This document shows positions 25,850 to 34,475 of a stretch of DNA of 57,889 nt, in pieces. The stretch's first letter is position 1; each line of letters begins with the position of its first letter. The notes under the pieces are model-generated. The model ran no database searches and had not been told where the DNA came from. It saw only the letters and a program-made list of their open reading frames with translations. Both the position numbers and the translations under genes were made by a program. Origin of the DNA: Coriobacteriia bacterium (lineage in GTDB: Bacteria > Actinomycetota > Coriobacteriia > Anaerosomatales > PALSA-660); assembly GCA_030652345.1 (NCBI GenBank), contig JAUSAU010000057.1:1-57889 (forward strand), given 5' to 3'.

Positions 25850-27895
25850 TCAGACCAGGTCGCGGGGCGAGCTCGATCGCCGCCGGTCGCTGTGGACGAG
25901 TTCTCCCGCGTGGTATGCGTGCAGGGTCGACTCGGTATGGAAGGCGACGGCGTCGCAGGTCTGCACGGCGGTGGTGACGACGCGGATGTCCCAGCCGTCG
26001 CGCTCGATCCGGATCTCGCGATCGCACTCGACGCGCGCGGAGAGCGGGTCGCCGGGTGCGATGCTCCAGCGGTCGACGGCGGTCTCGGCGTACGTGGTCG
26101 CCGTGGCCGAGATGGTGTCGAGGCTCGTCTGCGTCTCCTCGACAGCGAGGACGCCGGTGTCCGGGTCGCGGTGTGTGACGCGCTTGCGGTCGCCGCTCGT
26201 GACGATCTCGCCGCTGAGCGGTCCGGAGGACTCCGGCGGCCCGAAGCGCGGTCGGTCTTCGTCCTCTCGTGCCGCGCTGCGCACCGGCACCGTGAGTGAG
26301 CTCGGCCCGTCGACCGCGACGGACAACGTCACGGGCTCGGGCGAGGGCCACGCCTGCGGCCACCACGTCGGCGAGATGGCGAGGCGGAGGCGATGCCCCG
26401 CCGGGACGCGCTGTCCGATGACGTTCAGGGCGATCTCGACGTCGTAGGACCTGCCGGGCTCAAGCGGTTCGGGTGACTCATCGCCGTCGCGGTGCGTCAG
26501 GTTCAGCAGCCCGAGGGTGATGAGCAGGGATGTGCCGTCGGGGGCGACGTCGCACAGACGCGCGACCACGAGCGCGCACGGGCGGTCGGCGGCGAGCGTG
26601 AGCCGCGCGACGGGCCGTCCGAGCACTTCGAGGTCCCCGGGCAGCGGCGCCGAGTCGAAGCACAGCGACAGGGCGTCGTCGGGACGCTGGTCGAGTGGCA
26701 ACTCGTCGGGGAAGCCGTTGGGGCACCAGGCGCCGACGGTGGCGCCGCAGAGCTGGTCACCGAGGAGGTCGATGGTCGTCGGTTCACGGTGCGGTGCGTG
26801 CGAGACGAGGGCGCCATCGGACGTGAGCGTCCGGGCGTCGTCGCGCACGCTCGCGGGCGGCCACTCGCGCTCGCCGATCCAGCGCCCGGGGCGCTGGGCC
26901 AGATAGCCGGTCGGCACGACGGAGTCCTGGATCCACGCTCGCAGCAGGGGCGCGCCGTCGGCCCCGTTCCCGAGGCCCTTCAGCCAGCGGTCGAACCACG
27001 CGACGCACTCTTGGAGGAAGCCGATGGCGGGACCCGGCACGCCCCACGCGGGAACGACGTGCCCCCACGGCCCGATGATCCCGGCGCGCGGTGCGGACAG
27101 GTGCTCGAGCAGGCGGGGCACGGCGTTGGTGTACGGGTCGGCCCAGCCGCCGACGGCCAGGACCGCCGCCTCGATCGCGCCGTACTCCTCGTCCACCGAG
27201 CCATGCTTCCAGAACGCATCGCGACGCTGATGCTCCATCCACGCCTCGATGTAGGGCGGAGTATCGCGCAGGCGGTCGAGCCACTGTTCGCGCCACGCGT
27301 CCCCGACGATGCGCGGGTCGGGTGGGCGCGCGTTGAGCGCGTGCATCCACGCCGCCCACTTGAGCATGTCGGGCGCGAGCAGACAGCCGCCCTGGTAGTG
27401 GCAGTCGTCGGTGTAGCGGTCGTCGGTCGAGTACATCGTCACGATCGCCTTGAGCGACGGCGGGCGCCGCGCAGCCACCTGCAGGCCGTTGAAGCCGCCC
27501 CACGAGTAGCCGAACATCGCCGTCGCGCCCGTGCACCACGGCTGCGACGCGATCCACTCCAGCACCTCGAGCGCATCGTCCTGTTCCTGCTTCAGGTACT
27601 CGTCGAGGCACAGGCCGTCGGAGTCGCCGGTGCCGCGCAGGTCCACGCGCACGGCCGCGTAGCCGTGGGCGGCGAAGTACGGGTGTCGCTTCGCATCGCC
27701 GGCCGCGGTCGCGTCGTCCTTGCGGTACGGCAGATACTCGAGGATCGCGGGGACCGGGTCGGTCTCGGCGTCGAGCGGCAGCCAGATGCGTGCGGACAGG
27801 CGCGTCCCGTCCTGAAGGGGGATCCAGATGTGTTCGATCTCGCGGATCGGGCGCGGACCGAAGACCGCGCCGTCGCACGCTGACTCAGTCGTCAT
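25850..27895 (-). CDS. CocE/NonD family hydrolase
   Basis: 681 residues. Alpha/beta hydrolase of the CocE/NonD (X-Pro dipeptidyl-peptidase-like) family: N-terminal VPAILEYLPYRKDDATAAGD, nucleophile elbow Ser in MFGYSWGGFNGLQ, DLRGTGDSDG, and a C-terminal jelly-roll domain (about 400-570). Family members hydrolyse esters or amides such as cocaine esters and acyl-proline peptides; the substrate here is unknown. The start overlaps the DUF169 gene by 11 bases, placing it in the osmoprotectant-transporter operon. About 100 residues of extra C-terminal sequence follow the jelly roll. Confidence 0.9.
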   Translation of the reverse strand: MTTESACDGAVFGPRPIREIEHIWIPLQDGTRLSARIWLPLDAETDPVPAILEYLPYRKDDATAAGDAKRHPYFAAHGYAAVRVDLRGTGDSDGLCLDEYLKQEQDDALEVLEWIASQPWCTGATAMFGYSWGGFNGLQVAARRPPSLKAIVTMYSTDDRYTDDCHYQGGCLLAPDMLKWAAWMHALNARPPDPRIVGDAWREQWLDRLRDTPPYIEAWMEHQRRDAFWKHGSVDEEYGAIEAAVLAVGGWADPYTNAVPRLLEHLSAPRAGIIGPWGHVVPAWGVPGPAIGFLQECVAWFDRWLKGLGNGADGAPLLRAWIQDSVVPTGYLAQRPGRWIGEREWPPASVRDDARTLTSDGALVSHAPHREPTTIDLLGDQLCGATVGAWCPNGFPDELPLDQRPDDALSLCFDSAPLPGDLEVLGRPVARLTLAADRPCALVVARLCDVAPDGTSLLITLGLLNLTHRDGDESPEPLEPGRSYDVEIALNVIGQRVPAGHRLRLAISPTWWPQAWPSPEPVTLSVAVDGPSSLTVPVRSAAREDEDRPRFGPPESSGPLSGEIVTSGDRKRVTHRDPDTGVLAVEETQTSLDTISATATTYAETAVDRWSIAPGDPLSARVECDREIRIERDGWDIRVVTTAVQTCDAVAFHTESTLHAYHAGELVHSDRRRSSSPRDLV

Positions 27896-28745
27896 CGTCC
27901 GTCGCCTCGCCTTCGCGCTTCGTCACTGCGGGCGCTGTCCACTTCTCAAGGAAGTACGCTCGCCCGTACCCGAGATCGTTCCCCACGCCGACGAGCGGAT
28001 GCGCGCTCCCGGACTCGATATCGGCCTTGCGCTCGTCGGTCTCGCACGACACCACCGTGCGCAAGACGCCGTCCGCGAGGTCGATGATGTGCGCGCCCGG
28101 CACGCCCACGACCAGTTCGTCGTCCTCCCACTGCGTCATGTGGCGAGCGCCCGAGCACAGCAGCGTCATCGTGAGCGAGCCGGTCAGCAGCGTGGCGGCC
28201 GTGCTCTCCGAGCACATGGCGTGCATACCCCGCATTCGGGCGGTGCCGCCCTCGGGATGGTGGAAGCTGTACCCCTGCATCATCCGCATCGCCGTGTACG
28301 GGTCGGCGACGAAGATCGCCACGTCGGGAGGGCTCGCATCCGGGAACGTGTCGAGCGGGCCGACGGCGACCCCGAACGTCCCGGGAGGAAGGGCCGCCGA
28401 GTCCTCGAGCGCCGCCGCCGCGGTCTGCTCGTCCGCGTAGAGGCCTGCGGCGACGTAGTCGCGTGCGCGCTCGGCCGGGTCGGGGGACGGGGTCACGCCG
28501 AGCGCATGGGCGGCCGCGCTGCAGCGGAAGTGCTCCGCCGCGATCTTGACGCGCCTGCCCCGCGTGGCCAGCTTCACGAAGCCGCAGTACGACACCGCCG
28601 TGCGGGGCATCGGTGCGTCGAACTCGTCGAACTCGGCGCGGGAGCGCAGGACACGCACGCCCACGGGCGCGTGGGCGATCCCGAGCGCTGCTGTGAGCGC
28701 AGCCGCGGCCTCGCTGACACCGGGAACGTGCCTGACTGACGTCAC
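27885..28745 (-). CDS. DUF169 family protein
   Basis: 286 residues of the DUF169 family: APVGVRVLRSRAEFDEF near the N-terminus, YCGFVKLA, a central AAEHFRCSAAAHALG cysteine motif and C-terminal GSLTMTLLCSGARHMTQWEDDELVVGVPGAHI. The role of the family is unknown. The start is a GTG at 28745 whose GTGA overlaps the upstream permease stop; the long open frame reaching 29705 is read-through of the ATPase/permease region and not coding. Acidic tail ATDDDD. Its position inside an osmoprotectant uptake operon suggests a link to the imported compound. Confidence 0.87.
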   Translation of the reverse strand: MTSVRHVPGVSEAAAALTAALGIAHAPVGVRVLRSRAEFDEFDAPMPRTAVSYCGFVKLATRGRRVKIAAEHFRCSAAAHALGVTPSPDPAERARDYVAAGLYADEQTAAAALEDSAALPPGTFGVAVGPLDTFPDASPPDVAIFVADPYTAMRMMQGYSFHHPEGGTARMRGMHAMCSESTAATLLTGSLTMTLLCSGARHMTQWEDDELVVGVPGAHIIDLADGVLRTVVSCETDERKADIESGSAHPLVGVGNDLGYGRAYFLEKWTAPAVTKREGEATDDDD

Positions 28746-29500
28746 GCCGCGCGCTCCGCATCGCGGTGGGCCGAGAGCGTGAGCAGGCGGTCCACGAGCA
28801 GGGCCAGCACCGCTGCCGGCAGGGCGCCTTCGATGATGTAGGCGGTGTTGTAGCGGTTGAAGCCGGCGAGGATCGGCTGGCCGAGTCCGCCGGCACCCGC
28901 GATCGCGCCGATGGTCGCCGCGCTCACGTTGATGACGAGCATGTTCTTGATGCCTCCGAGGATGACGGGGAACGCGAGCGGGAGTTGGACGGAGACGAGT
29001 CGCTGCAGCGGCGACATCCCGACCCCGATCGCCGCGTCGAGAGCGGCCGGCTGGACCCCCTCGATGCCCACGATCACGTTGAGCATGATCGGCAGGATCG
29101 AGTAGAGCGTCAGCGCGATGATCACGGGCCGCGCGCCGTATCCGGTCAGTGGGATGGCCAGTGCCATCACCGCGACCGTGGGCACGGTCTGTGCCAAGTT
29201 GCCGAGATTCACGATCACATCGCGGAACGGACGGCCGAATCGCGACAGTGCGAGCAGCCCGAGCGCGAGCCCGATCGCCAGCGCGAGTGCGCTCGCGAGC
29301 GCGACCAGGTAGATCTGGTCGAGCATGAGTTGGGGCAGGGGGACGGTGGGGTAGATGACCTCGGGCTTGTCCGGGACGAAGACGCGCAACAGCCGCTCGA
29401 AACCCGGGATGTCGAAGACCATCCAGGCGAGCAGCGCCGCGAGTGCGGCGACCGTCGCCCAGTGGAGCGCGCTGCTCGCGCGCCGCGTGGCGGTGGCCAT
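28742..29500 (-). CDS. osmoprotectant (glycine betaine/choline-type) ABC permease
   Basis: 252 residues, six or so helices, with the BPD-type permease core GNLAQTVPTVAVMALAI and the EAA-like loop GVGMSPLQRLVSVQLPLAFP, as in OpuBB/OpuCB/ProW-like permeases for quaternary amines. Overlaps the ATPase stop by one base (TGATG) and the DUF169 start by four. The second permease of the system is two genes upstream. Confidence 0.92.
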   Translation of the reverse strand: MATATRRASSALHWATVAALAALLAWMVFDIPGFERLLRVFVPDKPEVIYPTVPLPQLMLDQIYLVALASALALAIGLALGLLALSRFGRPFRDVIVNLGNLAQTVPTVAVMALAIPLTGYGARPVIIALTLYSILPIMLNVIVGIEGVQPAALDAAIGVGMSPLQRLVSVQLPLAFPVILGGIKNMLVINVSAATIGAIAGAGGLGQPILAGFNRYNTAYIIEGALPAAVLALLVDRLLTLSAHRDAERAA

Positions 29501-30444
29501 CAGTCCTCGCGACCGAGCGTCGCGATGAGGGCCGGGAACGACAGCGAGCCGATCGCTGCCCCGTCACGCTCGATGACGACGTGCTCGGCGCGGTGGTCGA
29601 CCAGTTCGGCCAGCGCGTCCCTGACGGTCGCATCGGCGTCCACGTGCGGCAGCGAGGCGGCGTCTCCGGGTACCGGGTCGAGTGGCGCGTCCGACAGGCA
29701 CACACGCGACATGATCCGCAGGCCGAAGCCGTCGCCGAAGAAGTCGCGGACGAAGTCGTTGGCGGGTGCGCGCCACAGCTCGCCGGGCGAGGCGTACTGC
29801 TGCAGGACGCCGTTCTTCAGCAGGGCGATGCGGTCGGCGAGCAGGACCGCTTCGTCGATGTCGTGCGTGACGAAGACGACCGTCTTGCGCAGCTGCTTCT
29901 GGAGCCGCTTCATCTCGAGTTGGAGCCGTCCGCGCGTGATCGGGTCGACCGCGCCGAACGGTTCGTCCATCAGCAGGACGGGCGGGTCGGCGGCCAGGGC
30001 GCGCGCGACGCCGACGCGCTGGGCCTCGCCGCCGGAGAGCTGGGACGGGAGTTTGGCGGCGTAGAGGGCAGGATCGAGCCCGACCAGGTCGAGCATCTCG
30101 TCGACGCGCTTCCTCGTGCGGTCGCGGTCCCAGCCGAGCAGGCGGGGGACGGTGGCCACGTTTCGCCTCACCGACATGTTCGGGAAGAGGCCGGTGTTCT
30201 GGATGACGTAGCCCATGCCGCGGCGCAGGTCGTCGGGACGCACCGCCGCCGCATCGGCTCCGTCGATGAGCACCGTTCCCGACGTCGGCTCGACCATGCG
30301 GTTGAGCATGCGCAGGATCGTCGTCTTGCCCGAACCGGACGGGCCGAGGAGCACCGTGAACTGGCCGTCGGGGATCGAGAGGTCGACGGAGTCGACCGCG
30401 GTGAAGTCGCCGTAGGTCTTGGTGAGTGCGGTGATCTCGATCAT
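29500..30444 (-). CDS. osmoprotectant ABC transporter ATP-binding protein
   Basis: 314 residues: ATPase domain with Walker A GPSGSGKTT, signature LSGGEAQR, Walker B VLLMDEPFGAVDP and switch VFVTHDIDEA, then a C-terminal CBS-like regulatory stretch (about 245-314, VRDALAELVDHRAEHVVIERDG), as in OpuCA, where CBS domains sense ionic strength. Only one clear CBS repeat is visible, which is shorter than the tandem pair in OpuCA. The ATG at 30444 overlaps the upstream permease by four bases. Confidence 0.93.
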   Translation of the reverse strand: MIEITALTKTYGDFTAVDSVDLSIPDGQFTVLLGPSGSGKTTILRMLNRMVEPTSGTVLIDGADAAAVRPDDLRRGMGYVIQNTGLFPNMSVRRNVATVPRLLGWDRDRTRKRVDEMLDLVGLDPALYAAKLPSQLSGGEAQRVGVARALAADPPVLLMDEPFGAVDPITRGRLQLEMKRLQKQLRKTVVFVTHDIDEAVLLADRIALLKNGVLQQYASPGELWRAPANDFVRDFFGDGFGLRIMSRVCLSDAPLDPVPGDAASLPHVDADATVRDALAELVDHRAEHVVIERDGAAIGSLSFPALIATLGRED

Positions 30445-31625
30445 GCGCGTACGCCCCATCGGCCGAGGAGACTCTCCAGCAGGAGTGCGGACCGGTCGAA
30501 GAACAGTGCCATCGCCACGATGGGCACGGCGCCGACCAGGATGAGGTCGGCCGCGGTCTGGCTGGCGCCCAGGAAGACGAACGTGCCGAGCCCGCCTCCG
30601 CCGACCAGTCCCGCGATGATCGCGCCGGCGGTGGTTTGCACGACAGCGATCCGGATGCCCGCGACGACGACCGGCAGCGCGAGCGGGAACTCGACCTCGA
30701 AGAGGCGACGCCACCGGCCCATGCCGACGCCCTTCGCGGCGTCGAGGACCGCGGGGTCGAGTGTCGTCATCGCCGTGTACATGTTCCGGGTGATGGGGTA
30801 GACGGCGTAGGCGGTCAGCACCACGATGACGGGCGCCCATCCGACACCGCGCACGCCGAGCGCAGCCACCACAGGACTGCTATCGGACAGGGACGTCAGC
30901 ACCGGATTGAGCAGGCCGATGAACGCGAGGACCGGCAGCACGTTGAGAACGTTCAGAACGCTGAACACCACCGGCTCGGCAGCGGGGCGCCGCGCTGCGA
31001 GCAGCCCGAGGGGCAGGCCGATCAGCACGCCCGCCGACACCGCGGCGAGCACGTAGAGCAGCTGGAGCTCGAACTGGGCCGCGAAGTCCGACGCGTTGTT
31101 CGCGTACTCCCGCATGACGGACAAGGACGCGAGATTGCCGGTGAACAGCAGGGCGGCGATCCCGGCGATCGGCGCGTACGCGACGAGAACGCTCGGCCAG
31201 CCGCGCGGCGTCCATGCGGTCGCCGCGAAGACGACGAGGTAGGCGGCGAGCAGCGTGAGCCAATAGCCGTAGGCGAACGAGACGCGCGCGATGTCGCCGT
31301 GCGCCGCCGTGTAGGCTGCTGCGGCCACCGACGATTGCCATGTCGCGACGATCGCCGCTCCGCCGCCGAGCAGTCCGGTCGCGATGCCGCGTGCGGTCCC
31401 CGGCATCGGCGAGAGCGCGACGAGGCCCGCAGCCACCCACAGTGTGACGAGGATCCAGCCCCACGCACCGAGTGCGGTCAGCGCCGAGTTCACCTCGCCG
31501 TTCACGAACCGGTTCGGCCGCATCACGAGGAACGAGGGCGCGAAGGCCGCCGCGGTTCCGAGCACGCAGCCCGCGATCGCGACGACCTTCGCCTGTCTCC
31601 GTATCTCAGCGCGGTCGGCTTTCAC
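30441..31625 (-). CDS. osmoprotectant ABC permease with long N-terminal extension
   Basis: 394 residues, much longer than the roughly 210-250 of usual OpuC-type permeases. The first 190 residues contain extra helices (VVAIAGCVLGTAAAFAPSF, LVTLWVAAGLVALS, WLTLLAAYLVVFAATAW and others). The C-terminal half is the permease core (VLNVLNVLPVLAFIG; GVGMGRWRRLFEVEFPLALPVVVAGIR). Starts 37 bases after the binding-protein gene and overlaps the ATPase gene by four bases. Confidence 0.9.
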   Translation of the reverse strand: MKADRAEIRRQAKVVAIAGCVLGTAAAFAPSFLVMRPNRFVNGEVNSALTALGAWGWILVTLWVAAGLVALSPMPGTARGIATGLLGGGAAIVATWQSSVAAAAYTAAHGDIARVSFAYGYWLTLLAAYLVVFAATAWTPRGWPSVLVAYAPIAGIAALLFTGNLASLSVMREYANNASDFAAQFELQLLYVLAAVSAGVLIGLPLGLLAARRPAAEPVVFSVLNVLNVLPVLAFIGLLNPVLTSLSDSSPVVAALGVRGVGWAPVIVVLTAYAVYPITRNMYTAMTTLDPAVLDAAKGVGMGRWRRLFEVEFPLALPVVVAGIRIAVVQTTAGAIIAGLVGGGGLGTFVFLGASQTAADLILVGAVPIVAMALFFDRSALLLESLLGRWGVRA

Positions 31626-31662
31626 GCCTGCCGCTCCCGGGGTGTGGAGCTGTCTGCTTCGG

Positions 31663-32625
31663 TCACTTGAGCAGGCCGTTCGCGGTCAGGTACTCCTTGG
31701 CCACGACCTTCGGGTCCTTGCCGTCGATCGCGACGGCCTTGTTGAGCTGCTGCAGGTTCTCGATGGTGAGCGTCTTGAAGAGCGGGTCGATGATGCCCGG
31801 GATCTCCGGGTAGGCGGTGATGATCGCCTCGCGGAAGACGGGCGCGGGGTTGTAGACCGGCGGGACGCTCTTGCTGTCGGCGAGAACGACGAGGCCGAGA
31901 TCGGCCAGGCCGCCGTCGGTGGCGTAGACCTCGGCGAAGTTCACGTCGTCCGTGCCGTTGGCGAGCGCCTTGATGAACTGCGCCGTGTTGCCGTCGGACA
32001 GACCGATGATCTGGTCCTTCTTGAGCGTGAAGCCGTACGCCTTCTGGTAGCCCTTCACGCCGTACGGGTTGTCGATCCACGCCTGCGCACCGATCAACTT
32101 CACGACACCACCCTTGTTCACGTACGCGGCGAGGTCCTCGAGCGTCTTGATGTTGTTCTTCTCGGAGAAGTCCTTCTTCACGGCGATGGACTCGGTGTTG
32201 TTGGCCGGCGCGGGGGTCAGCCAGACGATCCTGTTCTGAGCGAGGTCCTTGGTCTTGACCGTCTCGTAGCCCTTGGCGGCGTCGCTCCACAGCGGGTCGC
32301 CCTCCGGGCCGACGTAGAACGCGCCCGAGCCGGTGTAGTCGATGGCGCCGTCGAGATCGCCCTGCAGGTACGCCTTGCGAACGACGTCCGGGGTACCGAA
32401 CTTCGTCTTGTCCACGACCTTGATGCCGTTGGCCTCGAGCAGCTGGACGATCGCCGCCCCGACGACCTGGCCTTCCGAGTCGACGTACGAGCCGAACTTG
32501 ACCTCGGGACCCGCCTTGACCGTGGGGGTCTTCGGTGTCTCGGCGGTGGTGGCCGGCGCGGCGCACGCGGACAGGAGCAGCGTGCCCAGCACGAGTGCGG
32601 TGAGTGCGAGTCTCGATCGGTTCAT
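31663..32625 (-). CDS. osmoprotectant-type substrate-binding lipoprotein
   Basis: 320 residues: signal peptide with lipobox LLLSAC, so membrane-anchored, then an OpuBC/OpuCC-like QAC binding domain (KFGSYVDSEGQVVGAAIVQLLE; DGAIDYTGSGAFYVGPEGDP; GLSDGNTAQFIKALANGTDDVNFAEVYATDGGLADLGLVVLADSK). It should bind betaine, choline or a similar amine outside the cell. First gene of the operon, with a good promoter upstream and a GGAGGT site before the ATG. Confidence 0.93.
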   Translation of the reverse strand: MNRSRLALTALVLGTLLLSACAAPATTAETPKTPTVKAGPEVKFGSYVDSEGQVVGAAIVQLLEANGIKVVDKTKFGTPDVVRKAYLQGDLDGAIDYTGSGAFYVGPEGDPLWSDAAKGYETVKTKDLAQNRIVWLTPAPANNTESIAVKKDFSEKNNIKTLEDLAAYVNKGGVVKLIGAQAWIDNPYGVKGYQKAYGFTLKKDQIIGLSDGNTAQFIKALANGTDDVNFAEVYATDGGLADLGLVVLADSKSVPPVYNPAPVFREAIITAYPEIPGIIDPLFKTLTIENLQQLNKAVAIDGKDPKVVAKEYLTANGLLK

Positions 32626-32663
32626 GTGACGTGACCTCCAACGGTCGATCCTGTGATTCGCCG

Positions 32664-32692
32664 ACTATAGGGAGCGCCTATGGACAATGCAA
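32664..32692 (-). promoter_or_regulatory. promoter of the osmoprotectant operon
   Basis: On minus: -35 TTGCAT (32687-32692), 17-base spacer, -10 TATAGT (32664-32669). Start of transcription would be near 32657, a 5' leader of about 30 bases before the lipoprotein ATG. Confidence 0.75.
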
Positions 32693-32961
32693 CGGATGAT
32701 TATCACCAATGATATGCGGATAGTGCGTGAATCTGATGGGCCTCGGTGTACGCGCTTGCCCCCCTGGTCTATATACCTTTGGAGCGGTTGATATACGCCG
32801 ACCCGCGCTCTCATCGATGACGGTTCGGGTCCCACTCACCGTGTTCGCGAGAAGCACACCAGAACCGCAGGCAGGGCGTCCATCGGGCGTCCTGTCGTGG
32901 CGTACGACGATCGCGCGTCCGGCACCTGCACAGGGTACGGATGCACGCCCCTCGATGATCA

Positions 32962-32990
32962 TTGACCCCGGTACGCGAGGTATGCATACT
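32962..32990 (+). promoter_or_regulatory. promoter P1 of the secreted-protein operon
   Basis: -35 TTGACC (32962-32967), 17-base spacer, -10 CATACT (32985-32990). The -10 lies inside an operator-like element shared with two promoters near 39.2-39.35 kb. Confidence 0.7.
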
Positions 32991-32996
32991 CGGTAT
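32980..32996 (+). promoter_or_regulatory. operator-like element over P1 -10
   Basis: Perfect palindrome GTATGCATAC (32980-32989) fused to the inverted repeat ATAC-TCG-GTAT (32986-32996). GTATGCATA recurs over the minus-strand promoter at 39.2 kb, and ATACTCGGTA..CATCAT recurs over the padR promoter at 39.34 kb, so a common regulator, most simply the PadR protein, is expected. Confidence 0.6.
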
Positions 32997-33149
32997 TCAT
33001 CATCGTACTGTCGGGTAGTCCCTGCGGGGGAACGACGACGCGACGGGGGAGGGTGAGGGTCGGCGGTCACGCCGACTTCTCGTTCGGCCCACCAACGTGC
33101 CGTTCGTGCGGGGTTCCCGTCCAGCGAGGGGGGGAGGGTGTGCCATGAC

Positions 33150-33164
33150 GTGACGAATCGTCAC
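33150..33164. repeat. 15-base palindrome GTGACGA-A-TCGTCAC
   Basis: Perfect seven-base arms around a single A, 102 bases before the secreted-protein ATG. It may be an operator of a second regulator or a leader hairpin; no second copy was found nearby. Confidence 0.45.
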
Positions 33165-33265
33165 GGCCGCGTGACCGGTCTCAGGACCCGCACGCGTCCG
33201 CGCCCATTCGTGATCCACGGGCTTCGCACGAAGGTAACGGACATCCAGTCAGGAGTGTGATCTGC

Positions 33266-33664
33266 ATGAGCAAGTACAGGGTACTCGTCGCATCCGTCGC
33301 ATTCGTCGCCGTCCTCGCGATCGCGGGCAGCGCATTCGCCCGCACGATTGCGAGCTACGACCTCGTCGTCCCGCGTCTCGGTGGCACCGTCTACACCGGC
33401 AGCCTCACCAAGGTGAACTACTCGAGGGGTGTCGACAACAACACCTCGAACGGCGCCGGCTACTCCATGTACACGGCGATCTACCATCCCAGCACCACGC
33501 GTGTGACGCCGAGCTACGGGCTCGCTTCGGGCTCGCGGATCCTGATCTCGTACAACGCCGGCCAGAACATGCCGGGTACGGGCTATCGCCTCGGCCACAC
33601 GAACAAGCTCACGACCATCGTGAACGTGCAGTCGTCCGGCTCATGGAGCCCAGACGAGTACTGA
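33266..33664 (+). CDS. small Sec-secreted protein, possible bacteriocin-like effector
   Basis: 132 residues. Clear signal peptide (MSKYRVLVASVAFVAVLAIAGSAFA, cleavage after AFA), mature part about 107 residues, no cysteine, rich in Gly, Ser, Thr, Tyr and Asn, probably all beta, ending QSSGSWSPDEY. The ATG at 33266 is chosen because AGGAG lies ten bases upstream; a GTG at 33257 touches that site. It heads an operon of three membrane proteins and an ABC ATPase, as in lactococcin 972-type loci, but I see no direct sequence match to that family. Function unknown. Confidence 0.75.
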   Translation: MSKYRVLVASVAFVAVLAIAGSAFARTIASYDLVVPRLGGTVYTGSLTKVNYSRGVDNNTSNGAGYSMYTAIYHPSTTRVTPSYGLASGSRILISYNAGQNMPGTGYRLGHTNKLTTIVNVQSSGSWSPDEY

Positions 33665-33727
33665 TGTCTGACATTCCAGGGGCGCCGACATCCCGCGGCG
33701 CCCCTGGAAGCACCGAGGGGAGGGCGC

Positions 33728-34471
33728 ATGCGTCGATACGTGCTGAAAGAGCTTCGCCGGGCGGTGGTCTCCGTCCCGTTCGCGGTCGGGCTCGCAGCTG
33801 CGACGGCTGCGGGCCTCACGGGCATGCTACCGGAGCTGAGGTTCGCAAACACCGCGGGCGCGCTCTATCTGTTCCGCGCCTTCTACAGCAGCGCGCTCGC
33901 CCTGTTGGCGCCGGTCATCGCCACGGTACCGTTCGCGCAAACCTACGCCGCCGAACGCAACAGCGGATTCTCGCGGTCCGTGTTCGTACGGATGGCGAGC
34001 CGACGGTACGCTGCGATCAAACTGGCAGTGAGTGCCTTCACCGGCGGGCTCGTACTCGCATTGCCGGTGGCCGGCGTGGCGTTGTGGGTCACTGGCGCAT
34101 ACCCGATGGTCGCCGACCCCAACGGGCCGCCGACGCTGTTCGCACGCACGCTGCCTCTCGCACCGGTCGCCTTCATCTGGTCGCAGGTTGCGATCGCTTT
34201 CGCGTTCGGCGCCACGTTCGCCACGGTGGGGCTGGCGTGCTCGTGCGTCTTCCGCAGCCCGTACTTCGCGAGTGTCACACCGCTCGCGCTCTATCTCGTG
34301 CCGGCGTTCCTCTTCGGCAGCATCGGACTCGGGTTCCTCGACCCGCCCATGATGTGGGAACCCTCGAACCACATCGCGACCTCACCGCTCACCGTCGGCG
34401 CTCAATATCTCGTGGTCCTGGGCACGGCGGCGTTCGTCTTCTTCCGCTTTCTGCGACTCAAGGAGGAGTAG
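33728..34471 (+). CDS. polytopic membrane protein, ABC-2-like permease subunit
   Basis: 247 residues with six predicted helices, first at about residues 15-40. The ERNSGFSRSVFVRMASRRYAAIKL stretch resembles the cytoplasmic segment of ABC-2-type permeases, and the pattern of helices fits. Starts after GAGGGGAGGG and is followed four bases later by a second membrane protein. It is one of three unlike membrane subunits in this operon; with the ATPase at the end they should form a transporter. Confidence 0.7.
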   Translation: MRRYVLKELRRAVVSVPFAVGLAAATAAGLTGMLPELRFANTAGALYLFRAFYSSALALLAPVIATVPFAQTYAAERNSGFSRSVFVRMASRRYAAIKLAVSAFTGGLVLALPVAGVALWVTGAYPMVADPNGPPTLFARTLPLAPVAFIWSQVAIAFAFGATFATVGLACSCVFRSPYFASVTPLALYLVPAFLFGSIGLGFLDPPMMWEPSNHIATSPLTVGAQYLVVLGTAAFVFFRFLRLKEE

Positions 34472-34475
34472 CACG

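Larger units (their letters stand above)
32693..33265. other. 573-base intergenic region before the secreted-protein operon
   Basis: No credible gene. It begins AT-rich near the two divergent promoters (an imperfect direct repeat of a CTATATAC/GATATAC-type motif lies at about 32770-32800), then holds the promoter and operator at 32962-32996 and a palindrome at 33150-33164. The leader from the predicted start to the secreted-protein ATG would be about 270 bases, long enough to carry control elements. Confidence 0.6.

Noticed and set aside
25746..26366. N-terminal extension of the PocR kinase to an ATG at 26366
   Set aside because: The extra 207 residues overlap the hydrolase gene and are Arg-rich and unlike any domain; the domain start fits 25745.
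28746..29705. Extension of the DUF169 frame to 29705
   Set aside because: It lies over the permease and ATPase genes in a shadow frame; a GTGA overlap at 28745 gives a natural start.
33266..33664. Lactococcin 972 family membership of the secreted protein
   Set aside because: The layout and lack of cysteines are similar, but I cannot align the sequence convincingly; kept only as an analogy.
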